A stretch of 33,472 nt of DNA from NCBI GenBank assembly GCA_018004935.1, contig JAGNBF010000043.1, positions 16,340 through 49,811 on the forward strand, in the 5' to 3' direction. The notes under the pieces are model-generated. The model was not told where the DNA came from. It did no database searches and worked only from the letters and a program-made list of their open reading frames with translations. This stretch comes from Chloroflexota bacterium (GTDB taxonomy: Bacteria > Chloroflexota > Anaerolineae > Promineifilales > Promineifilaceae). This document shows positions 22,857-30,746 of this stretch, one piece after another (within the stretch, counting starts at the first letter, position 1; every line of letters begins with the position of its first letter). The translations under genes and the position numbers were made by a program.

Positions 22857-23297
22857 TCAGCCCTGATGGGTGTATTGGCTGAGGAACTCCTCAACGGTAA
22901 GACAGGTGAACAGGTTTTGGGACGCGGCCGCGTTTCGTACAAACTTCCGATTATTTGACACCATCACATCGGCCTTGCCGCGATAAGCGATGAGAAAAAT
23001 ACCCATATCTTCACTGGGTACAGAGGGAAATTCACGCGATACATCTATCAGATCATCTTCCGTGATTTCGACCATCTCAATCACAAAATCTTGCCAGATT
23101 CGGGCCAACACACCACCCACCCAGCGACGCCCCCCAACTCGGCGACCAACACGACGTATCTGTTCTAACAATTCATCCGAAAACAAAAGAGTGAATTGCT
23201 CTGGATGATCCCGTAAGAGTTGTAACAGATTGGTCGAGGGTGATTGAGGGTGTAGGTAGCCCCAAATAAAAATATGTGTATCTAATAAAACACGCAT
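22857..23297 (-). CDS. PIN-domain ribonuclease toxin
   Basis: 146 residues from ATG 23297 (GTG 23300 is an alternative). The PIN acidic set is visible: LLDTHIF (Asp6), SDELLEQI (Glu42), PSEDMGIFLIA (Asp97) and ADVMVSNNRKF (Asp110). PIN toxins cut RNA with Mg2+. The gene begins 5 bp after the stop of a 101-residue small gene, the usual antitoxin-then-toxin order. Translational coupling is likely. One octamer at 22924. Confidence 0.88.
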   Translation of the reverse strand: MRVLLDTHIFIWGYLHPQSPSTNLLQLLRDHPEQFTLLFSDELLEQIRRVGRRVGGRRWVGGVLARIWQDFVIEMVEITEDDLIDVSREFPSVPSEDMGIFLIAYRGKADVMVSNNRKFVRNAAASQNLFTCLTVEEFLSQYTHQG

Positions 23298-23302
23298 CAC
23301 GG

Positions 23303-23608
23303 TTATTGCTTTGCCCCATAACGCTCTTGAGCTATCTCACGTTTGACATCTTGAACTAACTCAATAAGTTTTTCTTCTGTATCGTAACCAGCGGTATCCA
23401 GTTTAAACCGAAATTCGTCAGTGAGAGCTTCAAATTCCTCGTCTGTAAGTGGTTCTAACTCCTCTGACTCAGGGTATAACACGATAATGCGAACCTGAGT
23501 ATGTTCGGGCAGGGGCAACGGGCGATAGGTGCGGAGCAGATGATCTTTGCCGACCGTTCCTACCAGTTCAATCGCTTTCAGGGGAGTTTGCGTTGTGGTT
23601 ATCATCAT
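23303..23608 (-). CDS. Antitoxin-like partner of PIN toxin
   Basis: 101 residues. The N-terminal beta-rich half (AIELVGTVGKDHLL...LPLPEHTQVRIIVLYPE) resembles the DUF104/AbrB-like antitoxin barrel. The C-terminal half is acidic and helical (EELEPLTDEEFEALTDEF), as expected for a toxin-binding tail. It directly precedes the PIN gene. Two ATG codons (23608, 23605) follow GAGGTGA, so the exact start is uncertain by one residue. It is the only gene in the window with no GCGGCCGC octamer. Confidence 0.8.
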   Translation of the reverse strand: MMITTTQTPLKAIELVGTVGKDHLLRTYRPLPLPEHTQVRIIVLYPESEELEPLTDEEFEALTDEFRFKLDTAGYDTEEKLIELVQDVKREIAQERYGAKQ

Positions 23609-23651
23609 TCACCTCGTTTATTCCTGCCCCAAGTATACTGCAAAACCAACT

Positions 23652-23688
23652 AAAAAAGACTGCCGCAGTTTCTCAAACTGCGGCAGTC
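23652..23688 (-). terminator. Intrinsic terminator after phosphoglucomutase gene
   Basis: Read on the minus strand: a perfect 14-bp stem GACTGCCGCAGTTT / AAACTGCGGCAGTC with a GAG loop (23658-23688) followed by TTTTTT (23652-23657). It lies about 70 bp past the stop codon at 23758 and separates that transcript from the antitoxin/PIN pair. Confidence 0.85.
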
Positions 23689-23750
23689 TCTCAGTCTCTC
23701 AGTCTCTCAGTCTCTCAGTCTCTCAGTCTCTTAGTTTCTTAGTTTCTGAG
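23689..23750. repeat. 8-bp tandem array TCTCAGTC
   Basis: About six perfect copies followed by decayed TTAGTTTC units, between the terminator and the phosphoglucomutase stop codon. The same unit occurs in the coding part of the GT-C gene at 15751-15816. Confidence 0.85.
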
Positions 23751-23757
23751 TCTCTCT

Positions 23758-25179
23758 TTACGCCAACCCCGCAATCCTCTGCCCATCATGCAAAATGGCA
23801 TCCACCCGGTCTTCGTGGGTGGTTTCGCAGTAGATACGCAGGATGGGTTCGGTGCCGCTGAAACGGATGAGGAGCCAGCCGCCGTCTTCCATGAGGAATT
23901 GGAAGCCGTCAATGGTGAGGACCCCGGTACACTTCAAGCCGCCGATGGTGTCAGGCTTCGCGGCCGCGACCCTGCCCTGCACTTCTGCCCTTTTCGCCGC
24001 CTCAAACGGGGTATCAATCCGGCTGTAGAAATGCGCCCCCACCTTCTCAAACAACATGTCCAGCAGTTGCGATGGCTTCTTGCCCGTGCGTACCATCATG
24101 TCCAGCAGATACAATCCCGCCAGGATGCCATCCCGCTCCGGCACATGCCCCCGGAAGGCATAACCGCCGCTCTCCTCACCACCGATCATCGCCCCCACTT
24201 CCATCATCTTCGGCGCAATAAACTTAAAGCCGACACCCGTCTCATGCACCGGCACATCATACAATTTGCCCAACTTGTTCAACATCTTGGTGGTGGAAAT
24301 AGTCTTGACGATGGGGCCACGTTCGCCCCGTATCTCCAGGAAATAGTAACCGAGCAGGCCATAGACGCGCAGTTGGTCAATAAAGTTACCGTTTTCGTCA
24401 CCAAAACCCACCCGGTCGGCGTCACCATCGTTGATGATCGCCACATCCGCACCCAGTTGGGTGACGAAACTCAGGCCGTGATCCACATTCGGGGGGATGG
24501 GTTCGGGGCGGCTCATGTGGGGGTAGATGGGGTTGCGTTCGTTGTGGACTTCGTGGATGGTGGTTGCCCCTTCGCCCAACAAGCGAGGGAACCAGCCCGC
24601 GCCATTGCCCCACATGCAATCCACCAGCACACTGAATCCGGCTTTGCGGATGGGTTCGACATCAATGAGGCGGTGGATTTGTTCGATGTAGGCGGGCGCG
24701 GCGTCAAATTTTGTTACCAGGCCATCGCTCATGGCGTCGTCCAGCCGGAGCCGTTTGACACCGCTCATATCCGGGGGGATGAGGCTCTCGATGGTTTTGA
24801 GGTCATGGGGGGGAATGGCCCCGCCGTTGGGGTCGCGCACTTTGAAGCCACAATCCCAGGGTGGGTTATGGCTGGCGGTGATGTTGATCGCGCCGCCGGA
24901 CTGTTTGGCGAAGGCTGAGTATGAGATGGTAGGGGTGGGGGTGGCCCCATCGGTGAGCCAGGTATGAATGCCATTGGCGGCGAGGACTTCCGCGGCCGCG
25001 GCCGCAAAAAACTCCGCCTGGAACCGCTTATCATGCCCAATCACGGCCCCCTTCTCCGCCAGCCCCTGCTGGTGCAAAAAGGTGGCAAACCCCTGGGTAC
25101 AGCGGCGTACATTATCAAAAGTGTAGTCGTCGGCGATGCGGCCGCGCCATCCATCCGTTCCAAATTTAATATCGCTCAT
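23758..25179 (-). CDS. Phosphoglucomutase / phosphomannomutase
   Basis: 473 residues of the alpha-D-phosphohexomutase superfamily. All four signature loops are present: phosphoserine TASHNP (Ser103), metal loop DGDADR (251-256), sugar loop GEESGG (334-339) and phosphate loop RFSGTEP (439-445). It interconverts hexose 1- and 6-phosphates and so feeds nucleotide-sugar synthesis for the five glycosyltransferases in this window. Glucose versus mannose preference cannot be settled from sequence. Start ATG 25179 fits [13 protein letters not shown], the family opening. A perfect terminator follows the gene. Octamers lie at 23960, 24992, 24998 (overlapping) and 25138. Confidence 0.95.
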   Translation of the reverse strand: MSDIKFGTDGWRGRIADDYTFDNVRRCTQGFATFLHQQGLAEKGAVIGHDKRFQAEFFAAAAAEVLAANGIHTWLTDGATPTPTISYSAFAKQSGGAINITASHNPPWDCGFKVRDPNGGAIPPHDLKTIESLIPPDMSGVKRLRLDDAMSDGLVTKFDAAPAYIEQIHRLIDVEPIRKAGFSVLVDCMWGNGAGWFPRLLGEGATTIHEVHNERNPIYPHMSRPEPIPPNVDHGLSFVTQLGADVAIINDGDADRVGFGDENGNFIDQLRVYGLLGYYFLEIRGERGPIVKTISTTKMLNKLGKLYDVPVHETGVGFKFIAPKMMEVGAMIGGEESGGYAFRGHVPERDGILAGLYLLDMMVRTGKKPSQLLDMLFEKVGAHFYSRIDTPFEAAKRAEVQGRVAAAKPDTIGGLKCTGVLTIDGFQFLMEDGGWLLIRFSGTEPILRIYCETTHEDRVDAILHDGQRIAGLA

Positions 25180-25309
25180 CTTTCCTCCATAATCGGTGTA
25201 AATTCGTTGTGATTATCCAGGGAATAACCAGTTCGTTATTGGTCATACTGTCAATGGGCATAATCTGACATTTTTCGCCCTGTGCTTTATCGCCGCGTCG
25301 GGTGTATCC

Positions 25310-25455
25310 CTGGCCCCCCACCCCTAACCCCGCCCTGGGGCGGGGAGCGATTTCCGGCGTGGTTTCCCCTCTTCCCTCTGGGATCGCAGGGGGATAGGTT
25401 TTCCGCCAGAGCTTACCCAATTTGTTGCCACCAACAAAATGTCATTTTATGACTC
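25310..25455 (+). repeat. Modular element E, without the long hairpin
   Basis: The left module ACCCCTAACCCCGCCCTGGGGCGGGG and the right module GGTTTCCCCTCTTCCCTCTGGG are separated by only about 20 bases (AGCGATTTCCGGCGT) rather than a long stem. It ends with ACAAAATGTCATTTTATGACT, also found reversed at 33355-33385. Confidence 0.7.
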
Positions 25456-25740
25456 TGGTGGTAAGTATATTATAGACTTCAAGAAGTTATTGCTCGTCAT
25501 TCTGGAATTGGAAATACCGTTGCTGGTCAGTGCCTACCCAATTAGGGTTGAGGCTGGCCTGGATATGAGGCACGATGATACCTTGCTCAGGTTGAATCGT
25601 GTAGCGGCCCAATAGGCGGTGTAGGGGGATTACATACTCGGAGTTCCCCGCCCCAGGGGCGGGGAGTTTTTTAAGGCGGGCAAAATCGGGGGCTTTTGTT
25701 GTTTAAATGATTAATCGGGTAATGAGTTGATTCGCCCATT

Positions 25741-26037
25741 CTCCTACGAAAATGTAGGGCGATTTGGCAAATCGCCCGGACGATTTACCAAATCGTCCTA
25801 CAGATTTTCATTCATCTTGGTGTGCCGTAGGCTTATGGGGAACTCCTACGAAAATAGCCACAAATACTGGAAACACGGATAGGGAGAAACACGGATGGGG
25901 ATGAAAATTGTGGCGTCATTTTCATCCATCTTGGTGCGCCGTAGGCCCATGGGGAACTCCTACGAAAATGTAGGGCGATTTGGCAAATCGCCCGGACGAT
26001 TTACCAAATCGTCCTACAGATTTTCATCCCTCTTGGT
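25741..26037. repeat. Two direct copies of a GTAGGGCGATTTGG double hairpin
   Basis: Each copy (25741-25820 and 25957-26037) contains GGGCGATTTGGCAAATCGCCC and GGACGATTTACCAAATCGTCC, then TACAGATTTTCAT and a CATCTTGGTG-like tail. Diverged relatives occur at 30894-30942 and 33105-33124. Confidence 0.8.
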
Positions 26038-26084
26038 GTGTCAAAGGCACATGGGAAACTCCTGCGCTTTCCGGCGGGAAGGGG

Positions 26085-26165
26085 AAACACCAGGCGTGCC
26101 GGTTATGGAGCGCGGCCGCGCTCCATAACCGGCACAGGAGAAAGTTCCCCGCCCCTGGGGGTGGG
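26085..26165 (-). repeat. Modular hairpin element D (40-bp palindrome core)
   Basis: The reverse of element A. Core 26096-26135 is a perfect 40-bp palindrome beginning GTGCCGGTTATGGAG and centred on GCGGCCGC. It differs from element A by one symmetric base-pair change (C-G to G-C). Right flank GGAGAAAGTTCCCCGCCCC. It lies about 25 bp past the epimerase stop codon. Confidence 0.88.
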
Positions 26166-26188
26166 GTTAGGGGTGGGGAGCCAGGGAC

Positions 26189-27148
26189 TCACCCTTGCCC
26201 CTGATGTTGCCGATACCAGGCAACAGTTTCCTGAATTGCCTGCCGATGGGGAGTAACCCCATTGCCAAATTGCTGAGCAAAACGGCTGTGATCTACCTGG
26301 TATGGTTCAGCAAATTCATAATACATCTCTTTCATTTCCCGCACCACGGGTTGGAACAACCCTACCAGAGTCAGGCCGAGCGGGCCAATGGTACGAATTT
26401 TGATCGCATGCCCCATTTCCTGGGCCACCAGATCCACAAACTGGCGCGTGGTAAGGGTTTGATCGTTGGGAATGTGCCAGGCCTGTCCATAAGCGCTTTC
26501 TTGTTGGCTCAAGGTGATGAGGGCACGGGCAAAGTCGCGGATGTAGGTGTAGGTGTGAGGCAGGCCAATATCCCCTATGAGGTTGACAGCTTTACCTGCG
26601 AGCGCGGCCGCGAAAAACCCTTCCCCCACTGCTGAATTCGTCACCCGGGGGCCATAAAAATCTGAGGCCCGGCCAATGACAACTGGCACCCGATTCTGGC
26701 GATGCGCGTCCAACAATTGGGTGGCGATCTGGGCACGGGTACGGCCTTTATGGCCGGTAGCGGCATAGGGCAAACCTTCATGCAGGGGCTGACCGTGCGT
26801 AGAGCCGTACATGTAAAGATTGTCACCAAAAACAAGCTTTACCCCCAAGCCGGACAACCCCTGGATCACCCCCTGGATAAGGGGGGGGAATTTCTCCGGC
26901 CACTCTGTGTAAGAGGGCTGAGCACAGAGGAATACAGTTTTAGCCCCGGTACAGAGCCGGGCCACATCGGCTGGATTGGTAACGTCGCCAGCCACGATTT
27001 CCACAGAGGGGGGCAAAGGTTCGGGAGCGCGGCCGCGGCGGTTCACTAACCGCACCGGCAACCCCTGAGCAACCAATTCATCCATAATCGCCAAACCAAG
27101 CTGGCCTGTTCCTAAAATCACATGTTGAGGTATAGCTAATTGCGTCAT
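26189..27148 (-). CDS. NAD(P)-dependent epimerase/dehydratase-like SDR protein
   Basis: 319 residues. The Rossmann opening HVILGTGQLG (Gly13-Gly18) binds NAD(P). Then come VEIVAGDVTNP, VFLCAQPSY, FGDNLYMYG and DFYGPRVTNS, and TYIRDFARALI, the order of extended short-chain dehydrogenase/epimerase proteins. The Tyr-X3-Lys pair is not evident, so catalysis is uncertain. Start ATG 27148 has GGAG about 8 bases upstream; the 66 residues upstream in frame cover a promoter-like region and are rejected. A MerR-family gene lies upstream on the same strand with a MerR-type promoter between them. A sugar or small-molecule substrate is possible. Octamers lie at 26604 and 27029. Confidence 0.87.
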   Translation of the reverse strand: MTQLAIPQHVILGTGQLGLAIMDELVAQGLPVRLVNRRGRAPEPLPPSVEIVAGDVTNPADVARLCTGAKTVFLCAQPSYTEWPEKFPPLIQGVIQGLSGLGVKLVFGDNLYMYGSTHGQPLHEGLPYAATGHKGRTRAQIATQLLDAHRQNRVPVVIGRASDFYGPRVTNSAVGEGFFAAALAGKAVNLIGDIGLPHTYTYIRDFARALITLSQQESAYGQAWHIPNDQTLTTRQFVDLVAQEMGHAIKIRTIGPLGLTLVGLFQPVVREMKEMYYEFAEPYQVDHSRFAQQFGNGVTPHRQAIQETVAWYRQHQGQG

Positions 27149-27308
27149 TGCCAAAACTCCATAAAAAAGGTACGCGTTCAGTTTCCTGGGAAAATGACCT
27201 TCTGAAGGTTTCTGTGTAGATGTTGCCCCGTGGTACAAACCTTTGGAAGGCTGAACAGTTACACAAAAGAAGTGGACTGTGGATAAATCCGTTGACCAGG
27301 CAATGACG

Positions 27309-27339
27309 AATCTACACCTTGACACAATGTCAAAGTCAA
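27309..27339 (-). promoter_or_regulatory. MerR-type promoter with 19-bp spacer and operator dyad
   Basis: Read on the minus strand: TTGACT (27334-27339), then a 19-bp spacer, then TAGATT (27309-27314). The spacer contains the perfect dyad TTGACA-TTG-TGTCAA (27319-27333). Overlong 19-20 bp spacers with a dyad between the -35 and -10 are the hallmark of MerR-activated promoters. It reads towards the epimerase gene and lies just after the MerR gene stop. Confidence 0.65.
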
Positions 27340-27411
27340 GAGGCAAAATAGGGTTATAGGAAGGGGAAAAACGGAAAAGGGACTTGTTTACGGCTCACCA
27401 CCCACCACCCA

Positions 27412-28266
27412 CTACCGACCCAGTTTATTCTCCGCGATGGGTATTTGTAACTCGACAATAGCTGAAGGAACGGGCTGACCATTTTGGTGTACAGGGCCAG
27501 AGAGGTGATATTCACGGAGGGGGCCAGTGATGATGTGATTATGGGTACCGACATAGGTAAGTAGGGCCAGGATAGCCGGGGTTATGTCGCGGATGGGGCC
27601 TTCATAAATGAGCGCGGCCGCAAGATCAGCCCCTGGTAACTCCCGTAACACCATCGAATCAGAGGTAATTTGGGTTGTCGGCATTACCGGCAAGGCAACT
27701 TCTACATCCAGGTCTGTTTCCCGGTACTCATCATTGTGATACAGCGTTAATTCGGGGCCGACCGGCACAATGTGGAGATGTTCTACCATTGCATACAGAT
27801 GTTCATACATTGTCTGGCAATAGTAAGTCATCTGCGCTATATGGGGAACTACCTGTCGCCAGGAAACGACAGTCTGGGGAACCAATGATTTAACGACTGT
27901 TTCATAGGGGGAGGGAATGCCTTCCTGCTCAATTTGCTGTAATCGAGTCTCAACGCTGGCGAGTTGGCTCTGTTTTTCCTGTAACTCCCGCGTAATCTCC
28001 GCCTGCCGCAATTTCAACATGCCACGCAACTCCAGGGCTGGCACTGTCTCCCCCCGGTTCAACAGATTGGCTACCTGCTCCAGGCTAAAACCCAACCCCT
28101 TGAGGGCGATGATACGATGCAGGCGGGCCAACTGCTCAATGGTGTAATAACGATAACCCGTCCACTCGTCTGTCTGGCTGGGTTTGAGTAACCCCATCTG
28201 GTCATAATGGCGCAACATGCGGGTAGAGACCTGACCCAATTTAGAAAAGTCACCAATTTTGAACAC
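27412..28266 (-). CDS. MerR-family regulator with GyrI-like effector domain
   Basis: 284 residues. N-terminal MerR winged helix (1-75): FKIGDFSKLGQVSTRMLRHYDQMGLLKP and GYRYYTIEQLARLHRIIALKGLGFSLEQV. A dimer coiled coil covers about 80-115. The C-terminal part (about 120-284) resembles the GyrI/BmrR small-molecule-binding domain (LREYHLSGPV, VELQIPI at its end). Such proteins twist overlong promoters when a drug-like ligand binds. It sits just upstream of a TTGACT-19-TAGATT promoter in front of the epimerase-like gene, its likely target. Start ATG 28266; no strong ribosome site. One octamer at 27614. Confidence 0.93.
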   Translation of the reverse strand: MFKIGDFSKLGQVSTRMLRHYDQMGLLKPSQTDEWTGYRYYTIEQLARLHRIIALKGLGFSLEQVANLLNRGETVPALELRGMLKLRQAEITRELQEKQSQLASVETRLQQIEQEGIPSPYETVVKSLVPQTVVSWRQVVPHIAQMTYYCQTMYEHLYAMVEHLHIVPVGPELTLYHNDEYRETDLDVEVALPVMPTTQITSDSMVLRELPGADLAAALIYEGPIRDITPAILALLTYVGTHNHIITGPLREYHLSGPVHQNGQPVPSAIVELQIPIAENKLGR

Positions 28267-28295
28267 GGAACTTAATCTTTTACAAACCCTTAGCG

Positions 28296-28330
28296 ATTTG
28301 CTGTGGCCGGTCTCTTGACCGCACCACCCA
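28296..28330. repeat. CTGTGGCCGGTCTCTTGACCG repeat
   Basis: An uninterrupted copy of a dispersed repeat (GCTGTGGCCGGTCTCYTGACCGYRCCACC, followed here by CAACTTAATTTTGAG). Other copies are near 5874, 6846 (reversed), 13060 (reversed), 28930, and 14264-14463 (split by a MITE). Confidence 0.75.
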
Positions 28331-28386
28331 ACTTAATTTTGAGCGAACCCAAAGCATCCAGGGGAAACCAACTAACCGCCCAAAGG

Positions 28387-28629
28387 CTAAAGCAAGAACA
28401 GATTGATCAAGATAAGTAAGATGAACATCGCGGCCGCGAGGGTGAAGACTCGTCGTAAATCTTGCAAAACATAAGTGTATTCCTGCCGCAACTCTTCTTC
28501 CGTTGAGGAAGTAAACGACTTGGAAGGAACTGGTATTTTGATAACGGGAGTGGCCGATTGATCTGCCTTAGGGGGAGTGGTAGAGCCTTGCGGCCGCCGT
28601 ACGCGCCGTACTTTTTTACCGGTAGTCAT
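28387..28629 (-). CDS. Small tail-anchored membrane protein
   Basis: 80 residues. A basic, Arg/Lys/Pro-rich N-terminus (TTGKKVRRVRRPQGS) is followed by a short acidic helix (SSTEEELRQEYTYVLQDLRRVF) and one C-terminal membrane helix (TLAAAMFILLILINLFLL). The family is not recognised. It is likely real: ATG 28629 is preceded by GAGGG at about 6 bases, composition fits a tail-anchored protein, and two GCGGCCGC octamers (28430, 28590) mark it as genic. It stands alone between repeats. Confidence 0.75.
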   Translation of the reverse strand: MTTGKKVRRVRRPQGSTTPPKADQSATPVIKIPVPSKSFTSSTEEELRQEYTYVLQDLRRVFTLAAAMFILLILINLFLL

Positions 28630-28764
28630 GAAAAACCCTCGTGTACAAAAATGTAAGTCTTGGGGTTTCCTGGGGCAACGCTATCTGTATGGGCTGGCCT
28701 TGTGCCTGCCCAGTCGAGGGCAACCACAAGGGGTTCCCTACCAAATGGTGTCAACCCCTTGAAT

Positions 28765-28865
28765 GTATCTTCTCAATAAAGTGGGGTGAAGTTGGTTGAG
28801 CCTGTCGAAACCAACGGCCTGCGACAAGCTTGGGCCTTGTTTGCCCCGAAATATTGAGAAGATAC
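28765..28865. mobile_element. Nested 101-bp MITE, 14-bp TIRs, 8-bp target duplication
   Basis: Ends are exact 14-bp inverted repeats GTATCTTCTCAATA and TATTGAGAAGATAC. Flanks are identical 8-bp CCTTGAAT (28757-28764 and 28866-28873). Removing the element and one duplicate gives CAACCCCTTGAATTCCCAAAG, which restores the right end of a 110-bp MITE as seen at 3798-3818. The interior includes GAGCCTGTCGAAACC and GCGACAAGCTTGGGC. Confidence 0.88.
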
Positions 28866-29079
28866 CCTTGAATTCCCAAAGAACCCAAAATGCTACTTGT
28901 AACCGTTCAGTTTAGGACTTACGCACGATGGCCGGTCTCCTGACCGTGCCACCTATTTTATTTCCGAACGATTACTAAGTTGTGTAAATTCATCCACCAT
29001 AACCGGGCGTAAAACGATCAGGCTATGGTGACAAAGGCCGTTAGCCTATTGTAACCCATCTCATCCATCACGCATCCTA

Positions 29080-29428
29080 TACGGTTCACCAGGGGGATGG
29101 CATACTCGGATTTCCCCCACCCCTAACCCCGCCCCCAGGGGCGGGGAACTTTTTAGGAGCCGTTTTTCGCGGGCGAGTGCCCGCGAAAAACGGCTCAAAC
29201 TATTTTTTTCCCTTCTGGCCGGGAATCGTTAGGGTAGTGGGTTCATTGGGGTGAGTAGGCAATCGCCCCATACGGTTCACCAGGGGGATGGCATACTCGG
29301 ATTTCCCCCACCCCTAACCCCGCCCCCAGGGGCGGGGAACTTTTTAGGAGCCGTTTTTCGCGGGCGAATGCCCGCGAAAAACGGCTCAAACTATTTTTTT
29401 CCCTTCTGGCCGGGAATCGTTAGGGTGG
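29080..29428 (+). repeat. Tandem pair of modular hairpin elements F and G
   Basis: Two 158-bp near-identical units (29080-29237 and 29271-29428, offset 191). Each has the TACTCGGATTTCCCCC lead, the CCCCGCCCCCAGGGGCGGGG dyad with AACTTTTT, and an 18-bp stem beginning GAGCCGTTTTTCGCGG (29157-29196, 29348-29387). The only difference noticed is in the hairpin loop: GAGT versus GAAT. Confidence 0.88.
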
Positions 29429-29564
29429 GGGTTTCCGGCAACAAACTAAATGTAGGACTTATGCGTTGATGTACTAGTACAAGTTCCCGGAAGTTCGTGA
29501 CATGTTTTTGGTTCGTAGTAACTGCTTTAGCAGTCCAGCATAAGACAACTAAAGTCGTTACTAC

Positions 29565-29645
29565 TGGAGTTTAGAGCGAGAGGAGAGAGTAAGAGGAAAT
29601 TACTCTGGAAAACCCTCTAGCTCTGGCTCTGAACTCTAAACTCAA
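29565..29645. repeat. 80-bp TTTAGAGCGAGAGG element, copy 3
   Basis: Same orientation and nearly the same sequence as 14481-14568. It ends shortly before the sortase stop codon (29684). Confidence 0.8.
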
Positions 29646-29683
29646 ATTACTACAAACCTATTAAAGACTTCCGTAAAGCTGTA

Positions 29684-30694
29684 CTAGGGTGTACTGGCCT
29701 CGAGGGATTGGGTTTCGGCGAGGTCGGCAAAAACAACGATGCGTTTGTTATTAACCTGATAAGGGTAACAGGAGATAAGTGTGGCACTGGCGTAATCTGT
29801 TGGCTCCATCACCGATACTTCCGTTGGCTCCACAACTCGGATCTCTCGCACCACATATACGTAGGTCTGGACCTCGGTGGAAATGAGGATTTCATCACCC
29901 GGCTCCAACTTATCCAGATGACGAAAGGTTTCGCCAAAGATGTCGTTGTGAGCCGAGAGAACCATATTACCGTTTTGCCCCGGCTGTGAGGAACTGATAT
30001 GATGACCAACCCCTTTCTTCAATTGTTCCCAATCATCCCCGGCTACGATCACCCGGTTCACCCCAATGGCCGGAATCTCAATCAGGCGTGCCTGTTCCGG
30101 GCCAGGTGTGGGAATGGGCGGGGGAACATAAGCATTGACAAATGGGCGTAGATGTTCGGGAATATCACCCGCCTCGCCCTCTTCAGGGGGACGACCGGCG
30201 ACCGGGGGGCGGTGACCACTGGGCAAAATGACAACACCAATGATTGGGGTGGGAACAGGTGTGGGTAAGGCCATGGCCAGGCTGTCATTTTGTTGCGCGG
30301 CCGCGACCTCAGCGTTTAGCTCCTGCCGGGTAGTCCACAGGGAAAGTAACACCAGTAAAAAACCAACCATCCCTATAATTTCCACAAAAAGCAACAATTG
30401 ATTGAGGATCCAACGTGATTGGACGCGCCGTCGGCGCGGGCGTTCACTGGTCGTTTCCGGCGTACCGTTTTCTGGGGTCAGGGCGTAATGACGAAGGGCA
30501 CCATTGGGGATAAGACGCGGCCGCACCAAAGGCGGGGGGGTGGGGTGTGGGGCTGGCAAACCGGCCACCTCCACCACACGTCCAGCCTGCTTCAGGCGCA
30601 GTAGTCGCTGTTGCCGGGACGCCCGCTTCTTCCGGTACAACACCGACTCCAACTCATCTACGGAAAGTTCATCTACCTTACGCCGATCAGTCAT
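29684..30694 (-). CDS. Sortase with long N-terminal region
   Basis: 336 residues. A long basic cytoplasmic N-terminus (1-93) precedes one membrane helix (about 98-119), then a Pro-rich linker and the sortase domain (about 200-325). Catalytic residues are visible: LSAHND (His249), TLISC (Cys309, the TLxTC box) and NNKRIVVF (Arg318). Sortases join surface proteins to the envelope or to each other. No LPxTG-type substrate is encoded in the window, so its target lies elsewhere. Start ATG 30694; the 93-residue N-terminus is longer than usual but is coding in style. It is upstream on the same strand of three repeat islands and downstream of a GT-C gene. Octamers lie at 30297 and 30517. Confidence 0.9.
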   Translation of the reverse strand: MTDRRKVDELSVDELESVLYRKKRASRQQRLLRLKQAGRVVEVAGLPAPHPTPPPLVRPRLIPNGALRHYALTPENGTPETTSERPRRRRVQSRWILNQLLLFVEIIGMVGFLLVLLSLWTTRQELNAEVAAAQQNDSLAMALPTPVPTPIIGVVILPSGHRPPVAGRPPEEGEAGDIPEHLRPFVNAYVPPPIPTPGPEQARLIEIPAIGVNRVIVAGDDWEQLKKGVGHHISSSQPGQNGNMVLSAHNDIFGETFRHLDKLEPGDEILISTEVQTYVYVVREIRVVEPTEVSVMEPTDYASATLISCYPYQVNNKRIVVFADLAETQSLEASTP

Positions 30695-30746
30695 AGGTTG
30701 ACAGCCCCTGGGTTGGGCAGAGTACCAATAATCATAAAACGAAAAT

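Larger units (their letters stand above)
25180..26188. other. Second repeat island
   Basis: 1 kb with no supported gene. It holds a modular element without a long hairpin (25310-25440), a partial copy (25630-25670), an ATGATTAATCGGGTAATGAG segment (25707-25745) that recurs reversed at 6222-6262, two direct copies of an 80-bp double hairpin (25741-25820, 25957-26037), and modular element D (26085-26165). Confidence 0.7.
28630..29683. other. Third repeat island
   Basis: 1.05 kb with no supported gene. It holds a 110-bp MITE-like copy split by a 101-bp MITE (28653-28885), a CTCCTGACCG repeat (about 28930-28955), a CCGGGCGTAAAACGATCAGGCTATGG segment (about 29000-29050) related to the interior of the MITE at 14284, a tandem pair of modular hairpin elements (29080-29428), and a copy of the 80-bp element (29565-29645). 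Confidence 0.75.

Noticed and set aside
23689-23750. CRISPR or coding microsatellite
   Set aside because: The 8-bp TCTCAGTC array lies between a terminator and a stop codon, has no spacers and no reading frame.
23788-24918. A 376-codon open frame on the plus strand
   Set aside because: It lies entirely antisense to the phosphoglucomutase gene, whose four catalytic loops are intact. The frame is open because of G+C-biased third positions, and its translation has no recognised motif.
26195-26635. Plus-strand open frame
   Set aside because: Antisense to the epimerase-like gene, no motif.
27149-27346. Extension of the epimerase gene upstream of 27148
   Set aside because: The extra residues are not family-like and cover the predicted MerR-type promoter; GGAG precedes ATG 27148.
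29157-29387. Intrinsic terminators at the modular hairpins
   Set aside because: The stems are strong but the following T-runs are short or absent, and copies occur between divergent genes where no transcript ends; kept as repeats.
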